64,000 nt of DNA, taken from Desulfovibrio sp. (GTDB lineage: Bacteria > Desulfobacterota > Desulfovibrionia > Desulfovibrionales > Desulfovibrionaceae). Positions 43,376 to 52,953 of this stretch are shown piece after piece (the first letter of the stretch is position 1; each line of letters starts with the position of its first letter). The stretch covers positions 1 through 64,000 of the forward strand of contig JAISLI010000038.1 in assembly GCA_031291035.1 (NCBI GenBank), read 5' to 3'. Below the pieces are notes generated by a model, which worked only from the letters and a program-made list of their open reading frames with translations, was not told where the DNA came from and did not search any database. Position numbers and translations under genes: made by a program.

Positions 43376-44128
43376 ATGAGAACATTTTTTCCGTACGGGA
43401 TGCGACGAATCGGGGCCTTGAATCTTTCCGTCGCCATGTGTTGTTTTTTCGTCTTGTGCCCCGCGTCCGCATTCGCCGCGCAGGCCGCCGGCGAGGGGAC
43501 GGTTTCCGCTGAAAACGAGAGGCCGGTTTCCGTCGATATTGTGGACGCGCCTCCGGCGGATCCCGCTTCGAGGGTGAAAATTTTTGGTACGGTGGAATTC
43601 AAGCGTCCCTTGTCGTCCCTGCCCGGCTGGCTCAACGTCTTGAGCCGCAACAAAGGCGATCCCGTTTTTACCGACGGCCGTCGCCTTGCCAAAAATGTTA
43701 CCTGGGATCAGTTCAGGGAACAGGCCAAAAAGTTTCAGGGACTTGACCTGTTGCGTTTTGTGACCAAATTTTGGAACTCCTGGCCTTACAAGGAGGACAT
43801 CGTCAACTGGGGAGTGGAGGACTATTGGGAAATCCCCGCGGAATTTCTGCAGCGTTCCGGTGATTGCGAGGATTACGCCATTATCAAATATTTTACGCTC
43901 AAGGAATTGGGCATTCCGCCCGAGGATATGCGTATCGTGGTGGTGCGCGACACAATCCGCAATCTCGGTCACGCTGTACTGATTGTCTATATGCAAAACG
44001 ACGCCTATGTGCTTGACAATCTCAGTAACGTCGTTTTGTCGAACACGCGTTTCCGCCATTACAGCCCGCAGTATTCCGTCAACGAATTCGGGCGGTGGGC
44101 GCATCTTAAGGGCCGACAGGCGAAGTAG
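43376..44128 (+). CDS. lapG: LapG-type periplasmic cysteine protease
   Basis: About 250 aa. A signal peptide (LSVAMCCFFVLCPASAFA) leads into a bacterial transglutaminase-like cysteine proteinase domain with catalytic Cys in RSGDCEDYAIIKYFTL, His in NLGHAVLIVYMQ and Asp in VLDNLSNVV. LapG cleaves large RTX-like biofilm adhesins in the periplasm unless sequestered by a c-di-GMP-bound inner-membrane receptor. The ORF opens at 43307, but ATG 43376 or 43400 makes a better signal peptide. It is followed after six bases by the HD-GYP-like sensor, its probable regulator. Confidence 0.9.
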   Translation: MRTFFPYGMRRIGALNLSVAMCCFFVLCPASAFAAQAAGEGTVSAENERPVSVDIVDAPPADPASRVKIFGTVEFKRPLSSLPGWLNVLSRNKGDPVFTDGRRLAKNVTWDQFREQAKKFQGLDLLRFVTKFWNSWPYKEDIVNWGVEDYWEIPAEFLQRSGDCEDYAIIKYFTLKELGIPPEDMRIVVVRDTIRNLGHAVLIVYMQNDAYVLDNLSNVVLSNTRFRHYSPQYSVNEFGRWAHLKGRQAK

Positions 44129-44134
44129 GTACGT

Positions 44135-46240
44135 ATGGAATTGCAGAACACAGGTGCGGAGGCCATCGCAAGCCAGTACCGCATGAAAAAAACAGTTGTT
44201 GTGACGGCGGGCGCGTTGCTGTTTGTGGTGCTCACGGTGATCGCCGGGGTACTCTGCAACCTTCAGTTCAAATACAGTACCCGGGAGACGCTCTCAACCC
44301 AGCGCGACATGCAGCAGGTCTGGGTGGACAAATCCTTGGAAGCCATCCGTTCCTGGCGCGGTGTTCTTGTCGAGCAGGCGCGCGCCATCAGCACCTCGGA
44401 AATGTTCCGCCTGTTCGCCGTGGATGTGAAATCCCTCGGCCCGGACGGACCGGCGCGCGTCTCCGCCCCTGGCGCGTCCCGCAGTGAGGACAAGGCCGTC
44501 TCTTCCCTGGCGGAGCAGCTTGCCTACATGCGGGACATATTGCTTGATACCGTGCGGCGCAGACAATGGATATCCGCGCGTGTCCTTACGGAAGGAGGCG
44601 AGGCGCTCATAACCCCCGAATTTGCCGAGCCCCTGCTTCCCGTCCAGACAGAGCTTGTCAAGCGGGCGGCCGCCGCCAGAACGACGGTTTTCGGCCCTGT
44701 GCGCAGGCAGGACGATGTTGTGATGATGGATGTGGCGGACCCTTTATATGAGATGCCCGGCAAGGATGAGCCCAGGCCCGTCGCCTTTTTGCTCGTCACC
44801 CTGCCCATGGAAAAAAATCTGTCGGGTTTTCTGGCGCAAAGTCCGGATCAGAACCGCGAATTTCTGCCGTGCATTCTCAATCGCGGCCCGCGGGGCACAG
44901 AAGCCGTACTGTGGCGTGACGGCGCCATACGCATCGTGCGCGCCGGTTTTGAACCTGACGCCGACTTGTCCCTGCCCTTCAGGAAGCGTCAGCTTGTCGG
45001 CGGCGGCGGAGAGGCGTACTCGTTGGGAAGCCGCCTGACGGAGATGGACTGGTGCGTCATGCTTGAAGTGCCGGCCGCTGTGGTGGACGGCCTGCTGGAA
45101 AGCCGGAGGCGCCAGATATACGGTCTGGGCGTGCTCGGCAGCGTCGGGGCGGCTCTTTTGCTGGCCTTTGCCTGGGCAAGCATTGTAAGCCGTTCACACA
45201 GGGCCACGTCCAGGCATTTCCAGCGCCTCTATACGGTCATACGGCAGCAGAAACTTATGCTGGACAGCATCAACGCCTCTCTGCAGGTGGGGCTCCTGCT
45301 TGTGGACGGCGAAGGCCATGTGCAGGTGTGCAACCCCGCTTTCTGCCAGATTTCCGGAAAAACTGAGGAAGACCTGGCCGGCCTCCCCCTGGACGGAGCA
45401 TTGCCTTCACAGGCCGCCGAAGACATGCGCGCCTGCATGAATTGTGTGGCGGGCGTCGGGGAGATGGCCAGCATTGAAATTTCTCTGGATTCTCATGACG
45501 GCCTTCGCCTGTACCGCGTCACGCTGTTCCCCTTTGAGGACCAGCAGGATGCCGGGGAGAGCAAAACGGGGGGATGCGTCGGGATATTCCAGGACATTAC
45601 GGAATTCCGCCGCAAGGCAGAGGAAGCCCGCAAGCGGCAGGGCAACCTCATTGCCGCGCTCGTGCGCGCCATTGAAAGCGTGGATGAGAATCTGATCGGG
45701 CATTCCCAAAAGATGGAACGTGTTGTGGAATTGCTTTCCGCGCAGATGGATCTGGAGGAAAAGGACAGGGCGACCCTCCGTCTTGCCGCGCGTCTCTGCC
45801 AGATCGGCAAAATTTTCGTGCCGCGCAATCTGCTTACCAAAATCGGCAAGCTCACGGCCGAGGAACAGCAGGAGCTCATGCGCGCGCCGGAATACGCCTA
45901 TAATGCCTTGCGCGATTTGCAGTTCGACCTGCCCGTGCCCGAGGCGGTATACCAGATGGGTGAGCGCATGGACGGCACAGGCAGTCCGCAACGCCTTGAA
46001 GGCGAACAAATTGTGACCAACGCCCGCATCCTCGCCGTTGTCAACGCCTTTTGCGCCATGACCAGCGCGCGTTCCTACCGCGCCGGCATGAACCCGGCGC
46101 AGGCCATTGAACTGCTTGCCAGGAATCCGGGTTTTGACGCGAAAGTGGTGGAAAATCTCGCGGCGCTGTCGATTGAGGAACTCCGGAACGCCCTGAATGC
46201 CGGGGAGGGCGATAACGGAGGCGGGGGCAATGACGTGTAA
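44135..46240 (+). CDS. Membrane sensor with PAS and degenerate HD-GYP domain
   Basis: 701 aa. TM1 (residues 20-45) and TM2 (about 327-347) flank a large periplasmic sensory region. Then follow a PAS domain (LDSINASLQVGLLLVDGEGHVQVCNPAF) and an HD-GYP-like domain. The HD pair is replaced (ARLCQIGKIFVPRNLL instead of a HDIGK-type site) and the GYP loop reads RMDGTGSP. It is thus probably not a c-di-GMP hydrolase but a sensor or receptor. The tight linkage to lapG suggests it plays a part like LapD. That is inference. Confidence 0.85.
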   Translation: MELQNTGAEAIASQYRMKKTVVVTAGALLFVVLTVIAGVLCNLQFKYSTRETLSTQRDMQQVWVDKSLEAIRSWRGVLVEQARAISTSEMFRLFAVDVKSLGPDGPARVSAPGASRSEDKAVSSLAEQLAYMRDILLDTVRRRQWISARVLTEGGEALITPEFAEPLLPVQTELVKRAAAARTTVFGPVRRQDDVVMMDVADPLYEMPGKDEPRPVAFLLVTLPMEKNLSGFLAQSPDQNREFLPCILNRGPRGTEAVLWRDGAIRIVRAGFEPDADLSLPFRKRQLVGGGGEAYSLGSRLTEMDWCVMLEVPAAVVDGLLESRRRQIYGLGVLGSVGAALLLAFAWASIVSRSHRATSRHFQRLYTVIRQQKLMLDSINASLQVGLLLVDGEGHVQVCNPAFCQISGKTEEDLAGLPLDGALPSQAAEDMRACMNCVAGVGEMASIEISLDSHDGLRLYRVTLFPFEDQQDAGESKTGGCVGIFQDITEFRRKAEEARKRQGNLIAALVRAIESVDENLIGHSQKMERVVELLSAQMDLEEKDRATLRLAARLCQIGKIFVPRNLLTKIGKLTAEEQQELMRAPEYAYNALRDLQFDLPVPEAVYQMGERMDGTGSPQRLEGEQIVTNARILAVVNAFCAMTSARSYRAGMNPAQAIELLARNPGFDAKVVENLAALSIEELRNALNAGEGDNGGGGNDV

Positions 46241-46278
46241 CGCGCAGGCGCCGCCGCTCCGGAATCCGTCCCTGAACG

Positions 46279-46824
46279 TCAGGAGAATTTCGGGCACTCG
46301 CTGAAGGGGAGGCCCTGCCTGTCCCTGGAGGAGACAACCAGATTTTCCGCCTCCAGGGGCCAGCCGATGCCGGGGGCCGGATCGTCATGCCGCAGGCAGC
46401 ACTCGTCTTCCGGCGCGTAGTACTCCGTGCATTTGTAAACAAACTCCGCTTCATCGCTCAATACAAGAAAGCCGTGCGCGAATCCCGGCGGCACCCAGAG
46501 CATGCGGCGGGTTTCATCGTCAAGGACCACGCTGAAACTTTTGCCGAACGTGGGGGAAGACAGGCGCAAATCCACAGCCGCGTCATACACGCTGCCCCGG
46601 ACGACGCGCACCAGTTTGCCCTGTGGCCGGGCGAGCTGGTAATGCATGCCGCGCAGCACGCCGCGGCGCGATTTGCTGTGATTGTCCTGCACAAAAAGGT
46701 GCGGACCGCAGTGGGCCTCAAATTCGTTCTGACGGAAAGTCTCCATAAAAAAGCCGCGGTCGTCGCCGTGTATTTCGGGGGTCAGCAGCACGGGGCCCCC
46801 GGCGGCAAGGGATAAAAATTTCAT
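46279..46824 (-). CDS. rfbC: dTDP-4-dehydrorhamnose 3,5-epimerase
   Basis: 181 aa cupin enzyme of dTDP-L-rhamnose synthesis. Shows PEIHGDDRGFFMETFRQNEF, the QDNHSKSRRGVLRGMHYQ motif with the catalytic His, GSVYDAAVDLRLSSPTFGK, and WVPPGFAHGFLVLSDEAEFVYKCTEYY with the second catalytic residues. It is the third gene of rfbB-rfbA-rfbC on the minus strand, 13 bases after rfbA. The reductase RfbD is not in the window. Confidence 0.97.
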   Translation of the reverse strand: MKFLSLAAGGPVLLTPEIHGDDRGFFMETFRQNEFEAHCGPHLFVQDNHSKSRRGVLRGMHYQLARPQGKLVRVVRGSVYDAAVDLRLSSPTFGKSFSVVLDDETRRMLWVPPGFAHGFLVLSDEAEFVYKCTEYYAPEDECCLRHDDPAPGIGWPLEAENLVVSSRDRQGLPFSECPKFS

Positions 46825-46837
46825 GCGCGCGCCTCGC

Positions 46838-47713
46838 TCATTTCATTTCCAGAAGACGCAGCAAATAGTTGCCGTATCCGGTTTTTCCGAAAAAATTTCC
46901 GGCCCTTTCGATGGCCGCGTCGTCAATCCAGCCCTGCCGCCAGGCGATTTCTTCCGGACAGGCCACTTTCAGGCCCTGCCGCTCCTCAATAGTCTGCACA
47001 TAGGCGGACGCCTCCAGAAGGGACGTGTGCGTGCCCGTGTCCAGCCAGGCAAAACCGCGGCCAAGGCGCTCCACGCGCAGTTGGCCGCGTTCAAGATACA
47101 CTTGGTTGACGCTTGTTATTTCCAGCTCGCCGCGCCGGGAGGGGCGTATGCTTCCGGCAACGTCAACGACGGCGCTGTCATAAAAATACAGGCCGGTTAC
47201 GGCGAAAGGGGAAGGAGCCTTGTCGGGTTTTTCCACAATGGACAGGGGGTTGCCCGCTTCGTCGAAGCTGATGACGCCGAAGCGTTCCGGATCTTTGACC
47301 ATGTAGCCGAAAATGGTCGCTCCTTCTGTGTATGAGGCGGCGCGCCGCAGTTTTTCCGTAAAATGCTGCCCGTGAAAAATATTGTCTCCCAGGATGAGGC
47401 ATACGGGGGAGGACGCCAGAAAGTCCCCGGCTATCAGAAAAGCTTGGGCGATGCCTTCCGGTTTCGGCTGCGGCGCGTAGCGCAGATTCAGGCCGAACTG
47501 CCCTCCGTCCCTGAGCAGCCGCCTATACTGCGGCAGGTCTTCCGGGGTCGAGATTACCAGAATTTCACGGATTCCGGCAAGCATCATCACGGACAGGGGA
47601 TAATAAATCATGGGTTTGTCATAAACGGGCAAAAGCTGTTTTGAAACGCCAAGCGTTATGGGATGCAGCCGTGTGCCGGTGCCGCCGGCCAGGATAACGC
47701 CTTTATAGTCCAT
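46838..47713 (-). CDS. rfbA: Glucose-1-phosphate thymidylyltransferase
   Basis: 291 aa, makes dTDP-glucose, the first step of the rhamnose pathway. The N-terminal [35 protein letters not shown] is diagnostic, with [11 protein letters not shown] and [19 protein letters not shown] later. ATG 47713 (AGCGGAGGCGGG upstream) overlaps the end of rfbB by 11 bases. The long N-terminal extension in the ORF track is not real. Confidence 0.97.
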   Translation of the reverse strand: MDYKGVILAGGTGTRLHPITLGVSKQLLPVYDKPMIYYPLSVMMLAGIREILVISTPEDLPQYRRLLRDGGQFGLNLRYAPQPKPEGIAQAFLIAGDFLASSPVCLILGDNIFHGQHFTEKLRRAASYTEGATIFGYMVKDPERFGVISFDEAGNPLSIVEKPDKAPSPFAVTGLYFYDSAVVDVAGSIRPSRRGELEITSVNQVYLERGQLRVERLGRGFAWLDTGTHTSLLEASAYVQTIEERQGLKVACPEEIAWRQGWIDDAAIERAGNFFGKTGYGNYLLRLLEMK

Positions 47714-48782
47714 CCCGCCTCCGCTGTGAAAATCCGCGGCGCCCGCCGTCCAGAATCGCCTGCCACCAGGCCTTGTTTTCCAGATACCAGACCACTGTTT
47801 TGCGCAGGCCGGAAATGAAATTTTCCCGCGGGCGCCAGCCCAATTCCCTCCGGATTTTTGCGGCGTCAACAGCATAGCGTGTATCGTGCCCCGGCCGATC
47901 CGCCACAAAACGGATCAAATCCGCGTAGTTCCGCACGCCGGCCGGTTTCACCGCGACCAGTTCTTCCAGCAACGCGCAAATGTTTGTGACGACGTCAATA
48001 TTGCGTTGTTCGTTTTGTCCGCCTATATTGTAGCTCTCCCCAACCCGGCCGCGCGCGAGGACAAGCAGAAGGGCTCCCGCGTGGTCTTCCACGTAAAGCC
48101 AGTCCCGTACCTGCCGTCCGTTGCCGTATACCGGCAGGGCCAGTCCGCTCAGGGCGTTGATGACGGCAAGGGGAATCAGTTTTTCCGGAAATTGTCGGGG
48201 GCCGTAATTGTTGGAGCAGTTGGTCGTGAGCGTCGGCAGGCCGTAGGTCCGCTGCCAGGCCCTCACCAGATGATCAGAAGCGGCTTTGCTGGCGGAATAG
48301 GGGGAACTGGGCGCATAGGCCGTTGTTTCGGTAAATGGGCCGTTGCCGCCTAGGTCTCCGAAAACCTCGTCGGTGGAGATGTGGTGAAAGCGGAAATCAC
48401 GGGCTTTCCGGGGCTGCTTCGCGGCAAGATTTTTGACATGACGGCGGGCTTCCTCCAGCAATACGAAAGTTCCCCGCACGTTGCTTTCCATGAACACGGA
48501 AGGCTCGTCAATGGAGCGGTCGACATGAGTTTCCGCCGCGAGATGCATGACGGCGTCCGGTTCAAAAGTTTCAAAAGCGGCGCGCATCGCCGCCGCGTCG
48601 GCAATGTCCGCCTCAATAAAGTGGTAGCGCGGGTCATTTTCCACTTCCGCAAGGGAAGCGGGATTTCCGGAGTAGGTGAGCTTGTCCACATTGACGACGC
48701 GCCAGTGGCTTGAAGCCAGCACTTTGCGGACAACCGCCGAACCGATGAAGCCGGCGCCGCCTGTCAGCATGAGAGTGGGCAT
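47703..48782 (-). CDS. rfbB: dTDP-glucose 4,6-dehydratase
   Basis: 359 aa short-chain dehydrogenase-fold enzyme. The NAD-binding [15 protein letters not shown], the [18 protein letters not shown] segment, [10 protein letters not shown] with the catalytic Asp-Glu, and the [15 protein letters not shown] Tyr-Lys pair are all intact. First gene of rfbBAC, so the cell makes dTDP-4-keto-rhamnose derivatives for LPS or other glycans. The neighbours give no hint of the glycan. Confidence 0.97.
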   Translation of the reverse strand: MPTLMLTGGAGFIGSAVVRKVLASSHWRVVNVDKLTYSGNPASLAEVENDPRYHFIEADIADAAAMRAAFETFEPDAVMHLAAETHVDRSIDEPSVFMESNVRGTFVLLEEARRHVKNLAAKQPRKARDFRFHHISTDEVFGDLGGNGPFTETTAYAPSSPYSASKAASDHLVRAWQRTYGLPTLTTNCSNNYGPRQFPEKLIPLAVINALSGLALPVYGNGRQVRDWLYVEDHAGALLLVLARGRVGESYNIGGQNEQRNIDVVTNICALLEELVAVKPAGVRNYADLIRFVADRPGHDTRYAVDAAKIRRELGWRPRENFISGLRKTVVWYLENKAWWQAILDGGRRGFSQRRRDGL

Positions 48783-48821
48783 TCCGTTTTCCTCAAAAAC
48801 TCCGGACCTGTCTGAATCCGG

Positions 48822-49445
48822 TCAACAGAAGACCGACGCGCAAACATCCAGCATAACCCGGGCCGCCCCGCCGACGGCGTCAGGTTCAAACGGGGAGGGC
48901 GGCGGCGGCTGACAGTCCGGCCATATGCGGCCCGCCGTGAGCGCCAGCATGCACCCGCCGATGCCGCACTTGCAGACTGTTCCCAAAAAACGGCCCATCA
49001 TGGCTCCAAAAGCCGCGGTCATCGACTCCCCGGCGGGGCGGCCTCTGATAAGCCGTTCGGTAAAGAAGCAGCCCGTCCACGCGCCGGCAAGCGCGCCGAT
49101 CAGGGCGCCGAGGCCGAAGAAAAGCGGAGCGAGCAGAATGGCGCCCGCTATCGCGCCGATCATGCCGGCGAACGTGCCCGACGAGCTTGAGCCGTATTTT
49201 CTCGCCTTGACAACTTGCAGGCCGAATTCCAGAACTTCGCCTGTCAGCGCGAAACCCGCCATCAGTATCCAGAACCGGATGTCCATTTGCGTTGCCGCGG
49301 GATGGGCGAGTTTCCACAAGACCGTGAGGCCAAGCAGCACCCAGTTGCCGGGCAGACCGAAAACATTCAGCAGCAGGACAAAACCGAGCAGCGTCAGAAA
49401 AGCTCCGGCCAGGGCTGTGGCTATGGGAAACGGTAGAAAGTCCAT
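48822..49445 (-). CDS. DUF456 family membrane protein
   Basis: 207 aa with five or so hydrophobic segments rich in glycine and alanine. DUF456 features are LLLNVFGLPGNWVLLGLTVLW, ALTGEVLEFGLQVVKARKYGSSSSGTFAGMIGAI and the glycine-zipper region APLFFGLGALIGALAGAW. The C-terminal tail, with cysteines, is less conserved. Function unknown. It follows the paaK-like gene at six bases and may be co-transcribed with it. Confidence 0.88.
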   Translation of the reverse strand: MDFLPFPIATALAGAFLTLLGFVLLLNVFGLPGNWVLLGLTVLWKLAHPAATQMDIRFWILMAGFALTGEVLEFGLQVVKARKYGSSSSGTFAGMIGAIAGAILLAPLFFGLGALIGALAGAWTGCFFTERLIRGRPAGESMTAAFGAMMGRFLGTVCKCGIGGCMLALTAGRIWPDCQPPPPSPFEPDAVGGAARVMLDVCASVFC

Positions 49446-49451
49446 ATCCGG

Positions 49452-50750
49452 CTATTTGTTGTCGCGTGAATCACGGACGCGCACGGCCTTGCCTTCCGCG
49501 CGGGGCAGGCTGTTGCTTTCCACCAGTTCCACGCGCGGGGTCAGCAGGATTTCCGCCCGCAGACGCCGGGCAATGGCTTTTTGCAGATTCTGTAGAATGC
49601 GCATGTCTTCCACAAAGTATTCGTCGCGCACTTCAACCTGTACGCGCATCATGTCGCTCACGCCGTCGTTTTCGAGCAGTATCAGGTAATTTTGCCCAAC
49701 TTCCGGAAAGGCCATGAGGACTTCCTCAATTTGCATGGGGTACACATTGACGCCCTTGATGATAAACATGTCGTCGGTACGGCCGAGTATGCGGTCAACG
49801 CGCCGATGCGCGCGTCCGCAGGCGCATTCCCCGGGCAGAAAGCGCGTCAGATCCCTCGTGCGATACCGCAGGATGGGCATGCCCTCGCGGCAGAGGCTTG
49901 TCATCACCAGCTCGCCCACTTCGCCAACCGGCACGGGCCTGCCGGTTTCGGGTTCGACCACCTCCGCGATATAGGCGTCCTCCCAGATATGCAGACCATT
50001 TCGCTCCGCGCATTCAAAACCCACGCCGGGACCGTTCATTTCCGAAAGGCCGTAGGAATTATAAATTTTTATGCCGAAAAGGTCTTCCACGCGCCCGCGG
50101 AATTCCTCCGTATAGGGCTCAGCCCCCACAATGGCAATGCGCAGGGGCAGATCCCGCGGGTTTTCATTGTTGGAACGCAGGTATTCGCCGAGGATAAGCG
50201 CGTAGGAAGGCAGAATGTGCACCACGGTGGTGCGGAAATCCCTGATGAGCTTGATTTGCCGGCGCGTGTTGCCCGCCCCCGCGGGTATGGTCATGCAGCC
50301 CAGCCGCTCGGCGCCGAAATGTATGCCAAGCCCGCCGGTAAACAGGCCGTAACCGGACATGTTCTGAAACACGTCTTCACGGCGCACGCCCGCCATATAC
50401 AGACAGCGGGCCATGAGGTCGGCCCAGACGTTGACGTCGTTCTGCGTATGACACACGGCGACCGGCGCGCCGGTGGTGCCGCTGGAACAGTGCATGCGCA
50501 CAATCTCCGAAGGCGGCACGCACAGCAGTCCGGAGGGGTATTGCGCGCGCAGATCCTGTTTGGTGGTAAAGGGGATGCGCCGCAAGTCGTCCGGAGACCG
50601 CAGGCTGTCCGGGCCAATGCCGGCCTGATCAAGCCGCTCGCGGTAAAAGGCGCAATTGCGCGCGCGGGCAAGCGCATTTTTAAGGCGCGCCAGCTGTACG
50701 CTTTCAATTTGCTCCTTGTTCCAGAGTTCCGCCGGGTCAAAAATTTCCAT
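49452..50750 (-). CDS. paaK: Phenylacetate-CoA ligase family AMP-forming enzyme
   Basis: 432 aa adenylate-forming ligase. MHCSSGTTGAPVAVCHTQNDV is the ATP-binding loop, followed by YNSYGLSEMNGPGVGFEC and the C-terminal hinge/lysine domain GRTDDMFIIKGVNVYPMQIEEVL. It activates phenylacetate or another aryl acid as the CoA thioester. In sulfate reducers such genes may act in aromatic amino acid turnover. No paa ring-oxidation genes are present, as expected for an anaerobe. The substrate is not proven. Confidence 0.93.
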   Translation of the reverse strand: MEIFDPAELWNKEQIESVQLARLKNALARARNCAFYRERLDQAGIGPDSLRSPDDLRRIPFTTKQDLRAQYPSGLLCVPPSEIVRMHCSSGTTGAPVAVCHTQNDVNVWADLMARCLYMAGVRREDVFQNMSGYGLFTGGLGIHFGAERLGCMTIPAGAGNTRRQIKLIRDFRTTVVHILPSYALILGEYLRSNNENPRDLPLRIAIVGAEPYTEEFRGRVEDLFGIKIYNSYGLSEMNGPGVGFECAERNGLHIWEDAYIAEVVEPETGRPVPVGEVGELVMTSLCREGMPILRYRTRDLTRFLPGECACGRAHRRVDRILGRTDDMFIIKGVNVYPMQIEEVLMAFPEVGQNYLILLENDGVSDMMRVQVEVRDEYFVEDMRILQNLQKAIARRLRAEILLTPRVELVESNSLPRAEGKAVRVRDSRDNK

Positions 50751-50907
50751 GTCGGTTACCTTGGCGACCGGTTGCGCGGTCTCCCGCGAGTGTTATTGCG
50801 TATGCCTTGAATACACCAGGTCTTCCCGACTTACAAATATTTTTCGCCCGGGGCAAACTTGTTCCGGACATATCCCGCGCCCGCGCCGGAACAATTTTAC
50901 CAAAACT

Positions 50908-51024
50908 TCCTTTATGGTTTGAAGCCTCTCCCTTCAGGAAGATTGCCGCTTGACGCCCGGCTTCGCCGGGCATACCTTCAGGGAGGGAGCAATCCGCCCG
51001 GCACCTGTCCGCCGGGCTGGGATC
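50908..51024 (-). repeat. Modular intergenic repeat, copy 8
   Basis: It matches the copy at 13348 block by block: TATGGTTTGAAGCCTCTCCC, TTCAGGAAGATTGC, the hairpin GCCCGGCTTCGCCGGGC, TTCAGGGAGG-type spacer and ACCTGTCCGCCGGGC. It occupies the divergent region between paaK and the small membrane protein gene. Unlike at flgB and the TPR gene, the terminal AACCATAAAGGAAGTTTTGG module is not followed by a start codon. Confidence 0.8.
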
Positions 51025-51062
51025 AGCCATCCGACAAATATCAACCTCAAAAGGAGTTTTTT

Positions 51063-51311
51063 ATGGCGAACGAATTCTGGAAGTACGGTCTGGCCGCCGG
51101 TATCGGCGTTGTGGTCGGCGCGATCGGAATGACGATTCTTTCACGCGGCGGCATGGATCTGAAAAAAGCCGCGTCCATGATCCTGAGCTACGGCATGGAC
51201 ATGAAGGACAAAGCCGCTGTCGCGGTGGAAACGGCCAAGGAAAATATTGAAGACATCGCCGCGGAAGCGCGGCACGAGCGGGAGCAGCGCAAGGCCGTGA
51301 CGCGCTCCTGA
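51063..51311 (+). CDS. Small membrane-anchored protein (82 aa)
   Basis: ATG 51063 with AAAAGGAG. One N-terminal hydrophobic segment rich in glycine (YGLAAGIGVVVGAIGMTIL), then an amphipathic, charged tail (VAVETAKENIEDIAAEARHEREQRK). This resembles small DUF6110/YtxH-like membrane proteins found beside metal transporters, but the match is from general appearance only. It stands alone between the repeat and moaC. Confidence 0.7.
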   Translation: MANEFWKYGLAAGIGVVVGAIGMTILSRGGMDLKKAASMILSYGMDMKDKAAVAVETAKENIEDIAAEARHEREQRKAVTRS

Positions 51312-51403
51312 ATCCTGTCGGCATTTTCTCGAACAGGCCGGGGCGGGGCGCTCTGGTGAACCGCTCCATAACCGCGAAGAAGCGTTTTGTTTCCGGAGGC
51401 AGT

Positions 51404-51898
51404 GTGACGGCAAATTCCTTTTCCCATCTGGACGCCAGGGGCGCCATGATAATGGTGGATGTGGGCGAAAAGCCGGTGACGCGGCGCAAGGCCGTTGCCG
51501 AGGCGATAGTATGTCTGGCTCCCGCCACGATGGAACTTCTGAAGCAATCGGCTCTCCCCAAAGGAGACGTGCTCGCCTGCGCAAAAATCGGCGGAATACT
51601 GGCGGCCAAGCGCGCCGGCGAGCTGATACCGCTCTGCCATCCCCTGAATCTGACTTTTGCGGACGTCAGTTTCAATATCCTGGAGCGGCCGCCGCGTGTG
51701 CGCGTTATCGCGGAGGTGCGCGCGACAGGCGTTACGGGCGTGGAGATGGAGGCCATTGTCGCCGCGCAGACGGCCGCCGCCGTTATTTATGACATGTGCA
51801 AGGCCGTCCAGCGCGATATTGTGATCGCCGGCGTGCGCCTTTTGCACAAAAGCGGCGGCAGGAGCGGAGAATTCAACGCGCCGGAAGCGTCGGAATGA
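51404..51898 (+). CDS. moaC: Cyclic pyranopterin monophosphate synthase MoaC
   Basis: 164 aa, second step of molybdenum cofactor synthesis. GTG 51404 with GGAGG four bases away fits the usual MoaC length, and the listed start at 51356 lacks a site. Motifs: [87 protein letters not shown]. The lgt ATG overlaps its stop (ATGA). Molybdopterin here would serve enzymes such as formate dehydrogenase. FeMo-cofactor does not use it. Confidence 0.96.
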   Translation: MTANSFSHLDARGAMIMVDVGEKPVTRRKAVAEAIVCLAPATMELLKQSALPKGDVLACAKIGGILAAKRAGELIPLCHPLNLTFADVSFNILERPPRVRVIAEVRATGVTGVEMEAIVAAQTAAAVIYDMCKAVQRDIVIAGVRLLHKSGGRSGEFNAPEASE

Positions 51899-52662
51899 CG
51901 CCCCTGGACCCCGTTGCCTTTTCCATTGGGAGCCTGCGCATACGCTGGTATGGGCTGATGTATCTCCTCGGCTTCGCCTCGGGCTGGCTTCTGGGCCGCC
52001 GGCGCGCCTCGCGCCCGGGATCGGCGTGGCGGCCGGCCGCTGTGGACGACATGCTGACCTGCGCCATGCTTGGCGTTATTTTCGGCGGGCGTCTCGGCTA
52101 TGTGCTTTTTTACGATCTCGCGATCTACATTCAGGAGCCGTGGGAAATCCTGCGGATATGGAACGGCGGCATGTCCTTTCATGGAGGGCTTCTGGGCGTG
52201 ATCGCGGCGCTGGCCCTCTTTGCGCGCGGCCGGGGCGCGCCCTTTCTGGCCGTGACGGATTTTGTGGCCCCTCTTGTTCCCCCCGGTCTTTTTTTCGGCA
52301 GAATCGGCAATTTTATCAACGGCGAGTTGTGGGGCAAGGTCAGCGATGTTCCTTGGGCCGTGGTTTTTCCCGGTGGAGGCCCCTTGCCGAGGCATCCCAC
52401 GCAATTGTACGAAGCCGGCCTTGAGGGCCTTGTCCTTTTTGCGCTGCTCTGGTCCTATTCCGCGAAACCCAGAAAAACTGGCGCGGTTTCCGGGCTTTTT
52501 GCCGTCGGATACGGTCTGGCGCGCTTCGGCGTGGAATTTGTCCGGGTGCCCGATTCGCAGTTGGGCTATCTGGCCTTTGGCTGGCTTACCATGGGGCAGG
52601 TTTTGTGCCTGCCCCTGATTCTGGTGGGGCTGTTTTTGCTGTGCCGGAAAACGTCAAAATGA
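51895..52662 (+). CDS. lgt: Prolipoprotein diacylglyceryl transferase Lgt
   Basis: 255 aa inner-membrane enzyme that attaches diacylglycerol to lipobox cysteines. Typical motifs: [44 protein letters not shown] with the essential His, the Lgt signature [16 protein letters not shown], and [13 protein letters not shown]. Seven TM segments. ATG 51895 overlaps the moaC stop. The protein is complete. It would process the lipoproteins encoded at 2125 and 29566. Confidence 0.97.
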   Translation: MTPLDPVAFSIGSLRIRWYGLMYLLGFASGWLLGRRRASRPGSAWRPAAVDDMLTCAMLGVIFGGRLGYVLFYDLAIYIQEPWEILRIWNGGMSFHGGLLGVIAALALFARGRGAPFLAVTDFVAPLVPPGLFFGRIGNFINGELWGKVSDVPWAVVFPGGGPLPRHPTQLYEAGLEGLVLFALLWSYSAKPRKTGAVSGLFAVGYGLARFGVEFVRVPDSQLGYLAFGWLTMGQVLCLPLILVGLFLLCRKTSK

Positions 52663-52953
52663 AATTACGGCAAAACCCATGCTGTTTTTGACCCCACGCT
52701 TCAGGAGGTTCCATAATAACACGTCAGAAATTATAAACTTTCCTTATTAAACCACTACACCACACAAACAACTTACCGGATACCAGAGTTCTTAGGCGTT
52801 TCTTCGGGAGCGCATTTTTTCACGCCGTAAGGCAAAAGTTTCGCGTCCTGTTCCGGACTGCCGTCCAGGCGCGATGGCCTTTGGGGCCATGTCCATCAGC
52901 CCTGCATCGTCACAGCTTCTCGCGGTCAATGCCGAAAGAGCGCCCGCGCCCGG
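52663..52953. other. AT-rich gap before the autotransporter remnant
   Basis: The first 130 bases are AT-rich with no dyads of note. From about 52877 a short frame reads MAFGAMSISPASSQLLAVNA and stops at TGA just before the remnant gene. This may be the decayed 5' part of the same gene in another frame. Confidence 0.4.
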
